From positions 682,001 through 746,000 of the forward strand of contig CBDCQL010000002.1 in the NCBI GenBank assembly GCA_965220615.1: DNA of 64,000 bases. Reading direction: 5' to 3'. This DNA is from JAGWBD01 sp965220615. Lineage in GTDB: Bacteria > Chloroflexota > Anaerolineae > Aggregatilineales > Phototrophicaceae. A model generated the notes under the pieces. The model ran no database searches and was not told where the DNA came from. It saw only the letters and a list, made by a program, of their open reading frames with translations. How positions within the stretch are numbered: the first letter of the stretch is position 1; each line of letters starts with the position of its first letter. The position numbers and the translations under genes are program-made. Below are positions 58,773 through 64,000 of this stretch, piece by piece.

Positions 58773-59128
58773 CGCCTTCGCCTTCCCTTCTTGTAGGCGG
58801 ATATTAGGCGGGGCAGTTGTTTCCCCCGATCAATCATCCAAACCGAACGCACGTTGTCGCTTCGTCCGTTCGGCATTCGCATCTCCCCATTGAGTATGTA
58901 AATTGTACCATCTTCCCGCTCTTCACGCATCGAGACCTCGTGTTCCATCGCATGGCGCAGCAGCGCTTCGCGGAAAACGTTCCAGTTCTCCAGCGTGAAA
59001 CCGCGTGCAAGGAAGAACTGCGCCTTGCCCCACCCCGATTTACTGGACAGGTCCAGCAAATAGCGCGTAAGCTTTTCTTCGGCGACGATGGCCCGCGCGG
59101 CGTTCGGCAGTTTCACTGGTACTGGCAA
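58769..59128 (-). CDS. DUF6883 domain protein
   Basis: The 119-residue basic protein matches the DUF6883 pattern: KLTRYLLDLSSKSGWGKAQFFLARGFTLENW near the start, followed by an alpha-beta region (REDGTIYILNGEMRMPNGRSDNVRSVWMI) and a basic end KKGRRRR. This family is usually coded beside DUF4926. Function unknown. It lies 84 bp after the P-type ATPase gene on the same strand and is the first gene of a three-gene coupled set. Confidence 0.7.
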   Translation of the reverse strand: MPVPVKLPNAARAIVAEEKLTRYLLDLSSKSGWGKAQFFLARGFTLENWNVFREALLRHAMEHEVSMREEREDGTIYILNGEMRMPNGRSDNVRSVWMIDRGKQLPRLISAYKKGRRRR

Positions 59129-59212
59129 CCCACAGGGACGGCGAGAGTGATTTTGCTTTTCTTGCCGCTGTGGATGGAAGTCCGAATGTGGGCAATTTGG
59201 ATGTCAAGCCGT

Positions 59213-62167
59213 TCAAATGGGTTTGCCAAGCTCAATGGGCTTAGCGGGGAAAAACAGCTTCTGCAACTCCACGGCCACCAGCACCAGCGAGGCCATGACG
59301 ACTGATACCAGCAGCTGCAGGGGCGGGATGGCGGCCGTCTCGAAAATCGGCTGGAGGGCGGGTACGTAGATGACCAGCAGCTGCAGCAGGGCGGTCAGGG
59401 CGATGGCGGCTGGCAGCAGCAGGTTCTTGCGGAAGCCGACGCGGAAAAGCGACAGTCGCTCGCCGGCGTGGATGGCCATCACAGCGAACATTTGCGTCAT
59501 GGCCAGTACGGTGAAGGCGATGCTTCGCGGGATGCGCTCGGCCGAGGCCAGCAGGCCTTCGCCGCCGCCCTCGCCGGATGCGTCCCCTGCCGACAGCCAC
59601 TGCACGATGCGCTGCTGCGGCGAGTAGGCGTCCCAGTCCGGCGGGATCAGGGAGGGGTCAACAATCGGCTGCAGGTCGGAGGCCAGCATGAATTCGAGGC
59701 CGAGCGTCTCGCTGAAGGGCTGCATACCGAGCGAGGTGTAGCCCCAGACGTAGCTCACCAGCGTCAATATGGCGATCAACACGCCAATGCGCAGGATAAA
59801 TTTGCCAGTGCCGCCGGCGAGGATGCTTTCGTCGCGCGCGCGCGGTTTGCGGCGCATGACATCCTCCTCGCCTGGTTCGAAGCCGAGGGCGATGGCCGGC
59901 AGGCCGTCGGTGACGAGATTTACCCACAAGATCTGGATGGCCAGCAGCGGAATCTTGAGGCCGATGATCAGGGCGACGAACATCACCAGGATTTCGCCGA
60001 CGTTGCAGCTGAGCAGGTAGCGCACAAACTTGCGAATGTTGTCGTAGATGACGCGGCCTTCCTCGACAGCGCGCACGATGGAGGCGAAATTGTCGTCGGT
60101 GAGCACCATCTCGGCGGCGCCCTTGCTGACGTCGGTGCCGGTGATGCCCATGGCGATGCCTATGTCGGCCTGTTTCAGCGCCGGCGCGTCGTTGACGCCG
60201 TCACCGGTCATGGCGACCGTTTCGCCCTGCGCCTGCAGCACCTGCACCAGACGTAGCTTGTGGGTCGGCGACACGCGCGCGAAGGTGGAGCTGCGTTCCA
60301 GTTGTTCGCGCAGTTGATCGTCGTCCAGGGTGTCCAGTTCGCTGCCGGTCAGGGCCTCGCCGTCCGGGCCCAGGATGCCGAGGTCGCGGGCGATGGCCTG
60401 GGCGGTCAGGGCGTGGTCGCCGGTGATCATGATGGAGCGCAGCCCGGCCCCGCGCGCCGTTTCGACGGCCATGCGCGCCTCGGGTCTGGCGGGGTCGACG
60501 ATGCCGACCAGGGCCAGCAGCGACAAATCACGCTCGATTTCCGGCGTCAGGGTCTCGGGCACCGTCTCCAGCGCGCGCCAGGCGACCCCGATGACTCGCA
60601 ATCCCTGCTGTGCCATGTCGTCAATGGTCTCGCGCCAGATGGCTCGCCGCCCGTCATCCAGGGCCTGCGAGCCCTGGGGAGTGGTCTCCTGCGTGGCCCA
60701 GTCCAGCAGTTGGTCCGGCGCGCCCTTGGTGATGGCGACAAAAGGCGAGTCGGGAAAGATATCGGCCTCGATTTCACTACGGACCTCATGGACCGTGGTC
60801 ATGGCCTTGCGCTCACTGCTGAAGGGCAGTTCAGCGACGCGGGGCAGGTCGCGCTCCAGTTCTTCGCGGGTGATGCCGGCCTTGCGCGCGGCGACCAGCA
60901 GGGCGCCCTCGGTGGTGTCGCCGACCACATTCAGGGCTGCCCCGTCGTCGAGCGTTTCCAGGTGGGCGTTGGTGGAAAGCGAGATGGCCTGGATGACTCG
61001 GATGACGTCCCGGTCGGCCCGCGGCTCGTCCGGGCGCAGAGACTCCGCCGTCAGGGGATCGCCGTCGCCTGGGCGAATGTCACCTTCAACGTTGTAGCCG
61101 ATGCCGCTGATGACGAGGGCTTCGTGTTGGGGCAGGGCGATATCCGTGACGGTCATTTCGTTGCGGGTGAGTGTGCCAGTCTTGTCCGAGCAGATGACGG
61201 TCACGGAGCCGAGGGTCTCTACGGCGGGAAGGCGGCGGATTAGCGCGTTGTTGCGCACCATGCGGGCCGCGCCGAGGGAGAGGCTGATGGTGATGAGGGC
61301 CGGCAGGCCTTCGGGCACGGCGGCGACCGCCAGACTGATGGAGGTCAGGAACATTTGCTGCAGGGGGATTCCTCGCAGCAGTCCGGCGACGAAAACCAAC
61401 AGCACCACGATGGCGGCCGCGATGGCCAGGGTCTGGCCCAGGCGGTTCAGACGGCGCTGCAGGGGCGTTATGCCGCGCTCCACCTGCAGCAACATGGCGG
61501 CGATATTGCCCAGTTCGGTGTTCAGGCCAGTCTGCGTGACGGCCATGACGCCGCGGCCGTAGTTGACCGAAGTGCCCATCCAGACCATGTTGGCGCGATC
61601 GCCCAGGGGGATGTCGCCTTCGCCTTCCAGGACGGCGGTCTGTTTCTCAACCGGGACGGATTCACCGGTGAGGGCGGCTTCCTCGACCTGAAGATTGACG
61701 GATTCAATCAGGCGTCCGTCGGCGGGCACGCGGTCGCCCTCCTGCAAGAGCACGACGTCGCCGGGCACCAGGTCTTCCGCGCTGATCTGGTGAACCTCAC
61801 CGCGGCGGCGCACGCGCACCAGCGGCACCTGCAAGGCGCCGAGGGCGGCCAGTGCCTGTTCGGCGCGATACTCCTGGCTGATGCCCAGCGCGGCATTGAG
61901 CAGGACGATCGCCAGAATGACGACCACGTCCTTGACGTCGCCGAGGAACCAGGAGATGCCGGCGGCGACCAGCAGAATGATGACCATCAGGTCTCTAAAC
62001 TGGCCGAAAATCAGGTGCAGCCAGTTGATGCCCTGGTCGGATGGCAGGGCATTGGGGCCGTGCTCTGTCCGACGTTGCGCGACCGCGGCGTCCTCCAGTC
62101 CAGTAGAGGCGTCAACGTCCAGCGCAGCCAGAGACTGCGCCACATCGAGTCTGGCGAAATCGCGCAT
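59213..62167 (-). CDS. P2A-type cation-transporting ATPase (Ca2+-ATPase-like)
   Basis: The 984-residue P-type ATPase has the actuator motif LTGESVPVEK, membrane motif PEGLPA (calcium and related P2 pumps), phosphorylation motif CSDKTGTLTRN, N domain with PFSSERKAM and TKGAPDQLL, hinge TGDGVNDAPALKQADIGIAMG, and the C-terminal helices with NLVTDGLPA. PEGLPA and NLVTDG indicate a Ca2+ or Mn2+ P2A pump exporting the ion. The N domain (about 420-560) is the region duplicated in degenerate form in the NusB fusion 7 kb away. Confidence 0.93.
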   Translation of the reverse strand: MRDFARLDVAQSLAALDVDASTGLEDAAVAQRRTEHGPNALPSDQGINWLHLIFGQFRDLMVIILLVAAGISWFLGDVKDVVVILAIVLLNAALGISQEYRAEQALAALGALQVPLVRVRRRGEVHQISAEDLVPGDVVLLQEGDRVPADGRLIESVNLQVEEAALTGESVPVEKQTAVLEGEGDIPLGDRANMVWMGTSVNYGRGVMAVTQTGLNTELGNIAAMLLQVERGITPLQRRLNRLGQTLAIAAAIVVLLVFVAGLLRGIPLQQMFLTSISLAVAAVPEGLPALITISLSLGAARMVRNNALIRRLPAVETLGSVTVICSDKTGTLTRNEMTVTDIALPQHEALVISGIGYNVEGDIRPGDGDPLTAESLRPDEPRADRDVIRVIQAISLSTNAHLETLDDGAALNVVGDTTEGALLVAARKAGITREELERDLPRVAELPFSSERKAMTTVHEVRSEIEADIFPDSPFVAITKGAPDQLLDWATQETTPQGSQALDDGRRAIWRETIDDMAQQGLRVIGVAWRALETVPETLTPEIERDLSLLALVGIVDPARPEARMAVETARGAGLRSIMITGDHALTAQAIARDLGILGPDGEALTGSELDTLDDDQLREQLERSSTFARVSPTHKLRLVQVLQAQGETVAMTGDGVNDAPALKQADIGIAMGITGTDVSKGAAEMVLTDDNFASIVRAVEEGRVIYDNIRKFVRYLLSCNVGEILVMFVALIIGLKIPLLAIQILWVNLVTDGLPAIALGFEPGEEDVMRRKPRARDESILAGGTGKFILRIGVLIAILTLVSYVWGYTSLGMQPFSETLGLEFMLASDLQPIVDPSLIPPDWDAYSPQQRIVQWLSAGDASGEGGGEGLLASAERIPRSIAFTVLAMTQMFAVMAIHAGERLSLFRVGFRKNLLLPAAIALTALLQLLVIYVPALQPIFETAAIPPLQLLVSVVMASLVLVAVELQKLFFPAKPIELGKPI

Positions 62168-62255
62168 CAGGGAGACCTTTCAGACGTGGCTACAGGCCAA
62201 CACTCGCAGGAATGACGACGGGGTCTGGCATGAAAGCTGGCCTTTCGCACGCCGC

Positions 62256-63302
62256 CTACATCATGGACTGCATCAGTTTGTCGAGCGCCATACGTGGGGG
62301 CCGTAACATGTCGTCGGGCAATTGCGTCAGGGGCCGGTCGCTGAGGTTCTCGCTTTCGGCAAGGGTCATGCGAGGCTCTTCGTAATAGAGCAGGCCGGTC
62401 AACAACAGGTTGTCCATGCGGGCCTCCTCCAGCAACTGGATGGCCTGCACGCGCTGGCGCGGGTCATAGTCCCGGTCGGTTTTCTTGAGGCGGACGATGG
62501 TGCCGTCGTGCATGGGCACCTCAATGATCTGGCCCGCTTCGTAGTCGTCGATCATGATTTCCTCGCGCTCCTCGACGAAGTCCGGCGCGAGCAGGTCTAT
62601 GTCGTGCAGAGGGATCTCATGCTCCCTGCCGTAGGGGTAACTCTTGGTCGAATCCGGCGCGTTGTTGAAGGTGACGCAGGGGCTGACGATATCGAGAACG
62701 GCCGTGCCCTTGTGCGCAATGGAGGCCTTGAGCAGGGCCTGCACCTGTCCCGGGTCGCCGGAAAAGCTGCGGCCCACGAAGGTGCAATTGCTGACGATGG
62801 CTTCCAGGGCCAGATCGATAGGCGGCAGATCGTTGTCGCCGTAGTACTTGAGAAACTGACCCTCGTCCGCAGTGGCGGAGAACTGGCCCTTGGTGAGGCC
62901 ATAAACGCCGTTGTTTTCGATGATGTAGACCATGGGCACGTTGCGACGCAGCAGATGCTTGTACTGGCCGAGACCGATACTACCGGTGTCACCATCGCCG
63001 CTGACGCCCATGGCGACCAGTTCGTTGTTGACGGTGGTGGCGCCGGTGACGACCGAGGGCATGCGGCCGTGAATCGCGTTGAAGGCATGCGCGCGACCCA
63101 GGAAATAGGCCGGAGTCTTGCTGGAGCAGCCGATGCCGCTCATCTTGATCACGTTGTGTTGTTCGAGACCCAGTTCGTAGGCGATGCGGATGATCTGGTT
63201 GCTGATTGAATCATGACCGCAGCCGGGGCAAAGCGTACTCTTGCCGCCCCGGTAGTCGTTCCGGCTGAGGCCGAGCGCGTTAGTACGTGCGTTCCTGGGC
63301 AT
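62256..63302 (-). CDS. 2-oxoacid:ferredoxin oxidoreductase, beta subunit
   Basis: This 348-residue subunit has the TPP-binding region GVSGDGDTGSIGLGQ and the cysteines CPGCGHDSI, SGIGCSSKT and SPCVTFNN that bind a [4Fe-4S] cluster. It pairs with the alpha subunit upstream to decarboxylate a 2-oxoacid such as 2-oxoglutarate or pyruvate and reduce ferredoxin. ATG 63302 gives a normal KorB start (MPRNARTNALGLSR); the start lies inside the alpha gene (23-bp overlap). The exact substrate is open. Confidence 0.9.
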   Translation of the reverse strand: MPRNARTNALGLSRNDYRGGKSTLCPGCGHDSISNQIIRIAYELGLEQHNVIKMSGIGCSSKTPAYFLGRAHAFNAIHGRMPSVVTGATTVNNELVAMGVSGDGDTGSIGLGQYKHLLRRNVPMVYIIENNGVYGLTKGQFSATADEGQFLKYYGDNDLPPIDLALEAIVSNCTFVGRSFSGDPGQVQALLKASIAHKGTAVLDIVSPCVTFNNAPDSTKSYPYGREHEIPLHDIDLLAPDFVEEREEIMIDDYEAGQIIEVPMHDGTIVRLKKTDRDYDPRQRVQAIQLLEEARMDNLLLTGLLYYEEPRMTLAESENLSDRPLTQLPDDMLRPPRMALDKLMQSMM

Positions 63303-64000
63303 TTTGGCCTTGCTCCATGCTGAGAATGTTTTCGTAGACAAATCGGGGCGTCATGGGCAGACCGTCGCCCAGCGCTAGGGATTCCACGTGGCTGTTGTCC
63401 TGCGGCATGTCGATGCGAATGAGGCTGGTCATCTGGCCGTCAAAGTTGTTCTCGACCACGTAAACGCGCTCATGCTGCTCGATAAACGTGATGACTTCAG
63501 GTTTCAGCGGCAGGGCGCGGATGCGAAGGTAACTGGTGTCGATGCCGTCGGTGCGCAGCCGATCGCGCGCTTCCTGCACGGCCGGGTCGTTGGAGCCATA
63601 GCTCACAATTCCGATGCGCAAGTCCGGGCTGGTCTCAATTTCCGGCGCCGGCACCAGCGTCCGCGCCGTCTCAAACTTGCGCCGCAAACGCTCCATGTTC
63701 TCGACCCAGTCGTCGCTGCGCTCGCTGTATTCCCCCTTGTCGTTGTGACCTGTGCCCCGGGTGAAGTAAGCAGCGCGAGGGTGGTCTGTGCCGGGCAGCG
63801 TGCGCCAGGCGATGCCGTCCCTGTCGTAGTCGCGATAGCGGTACCACTCGCCCCGTTCCGCGAAGAACTCTTCGAGTCCGATCTTGTCGAGGGTCTTGCC
63901 CCGGTTGATGGGCCGGTCGGGGTACTCAAAGGGTTCGGACATCCAGTTGTTCATGCCAATGTCCAGATCGCTGAGGACGAAGACCGGCGTTTGCAGGGAG
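63280..64000 (-). CDS. 2-oxoacid:ferredoxin oxidoreductase, alpha subunit, cut by window edge
   Basis: The frame runs off the right edge. In-frame residues before the first ATG read LQTPVFVLSDLDIGMNNWM, the family segment that precedes the ATG, so the start lies beyond 64000. The visible 240 residues cover the end of the pyrimidine-binding domain and the transketolase-C-like domain (RIGIVSYGSNDPAVQEA, RVYVVENNFDGQM). It ends RTY with overlap to the beta gene. Subunit fusion with a gamma domain cannot be judged from this part. Confidence 0.88.
   Translation of the reverse strand, partial: SLQTPVFVLSDLDIGMNNWMSEPFEYPDRPINRGKTLDKIGLEEFFAERGEWYRYRDYDRDGIAWRTLPGTDHPRAAYFTRGTGHNDKGEYSERSDDWVENMERLRRKFETARTLVPAPEIETSPDLRIGIVSYGSNDPAVQEARDRLRTDGIDTSYLRIRALPLKPEVITFIEQHERVYVVENNFDGQMTSLIRIDMPQDNSHVESLALGDGLPMTPRFVYENILSMEQGQNAQERTY

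Overview
The window is a GC-rich bacterial chromosome segment carrying a complete rRNA locus. It most likely comes from a member of the Chloroflexota, a lineage call made from recalled resemblances and not from any search. The hints are the general look of the 16S rRNA, an FMN riboswitch in front of a RibXY-like flavin ABC transporter (a system described in Chloroflexus), and the gene order rpe - fakA-like - degV - recG - coaD - coiled-coil protein - comEC. Genes are tightly packed. Many neighbours overlap by 4 nt (ATGA or GTGA), GTG and TTG starts are common, and three of five convergent pairs share their stop codons in a 4-nt YTAR sequence.

Layout. 1-5.3 kb: the end of a methyltransferase, then a minus-strand group of a PRPP-binding phosphoribosyltransferase, a LolD-like ABC ATPase, ilvE, the primary sigma factor and lipA. 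5.4-14.2 kb: a secreted protein of unknown role, mtaB, a 7TM-HD phosphodiesterase (pgpH-like) coupled to ybeY, a membrane-anchored GH18-like protein, an M20 peptidase and an AI-2E family transporter. 14.3-21.4 kb: an unusual array of four consecutive paralogues. Each is a membrane protein with two copies of a roughly 160-residue extracytoplasmic sensor-like domain and no output domain. The array ends in a 38-codon orphan matching only the C-terminal membrane helix of the family. 21.4-26.7 kb: 16S - tRNA-Ile(GAT) - tRNA-Ala(TGC), then an intrinsic terminator and a new sigma70-like promoter, then 23S - 5S.

26.7-33.2 kb: a DUF2007 protein, a glycosyltransferase-like membrane protein, a P1-family peptidase, and a two-component system whose regulator and kinase genes are separated by an overlapping EamA transporter gene. 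33.2-37.7 kb: FMN riboswitch, permease, binding protein and ATPase of a probable flavin importer, then a class V aminotransferase. 37.7-38.3 kb: rpsT and two tRNA-Ser genes. 38.3-50.1 kb: a CPBP protease, rlmN, a small unknown gene, rpe, a fatty-acid-kinase-like pair (fakA-like and degV), recG, coaD, a coiled-coil protein, and a convergent comEC whose metallo-beta-lactamase domain has lost its metal-binding motif.

50.1-64 kb: a sulfatase; a NusB protein fused to a degenerate nucleotide-binding (N) domain of a P-type ATPase; tatB-like and tatC; arginase; a fused ATP sulfurylase/APS kinase; an alkaline-phosphatase-superfamily protein; a translationally coupled DUF6883-DUF4926-DUF4926 set whose last gene has an internal TGA; a P2A-type calcium-like ATPase; and the beta and (cut off) alpha subunits of a 2-oxoacid:ferredoxin oxidoreductase. 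The N domain fused to NusB is about half identical by eye, without gaps inside the core, to the N domain of the complete P-type ATPase encoded 7 kb away, so it was probably copied from that gene or a close relative.

The two most unusual items are the array of sensor-domain proteins without an output module and the P-type-ATPase-N-domain/NusB fusion.
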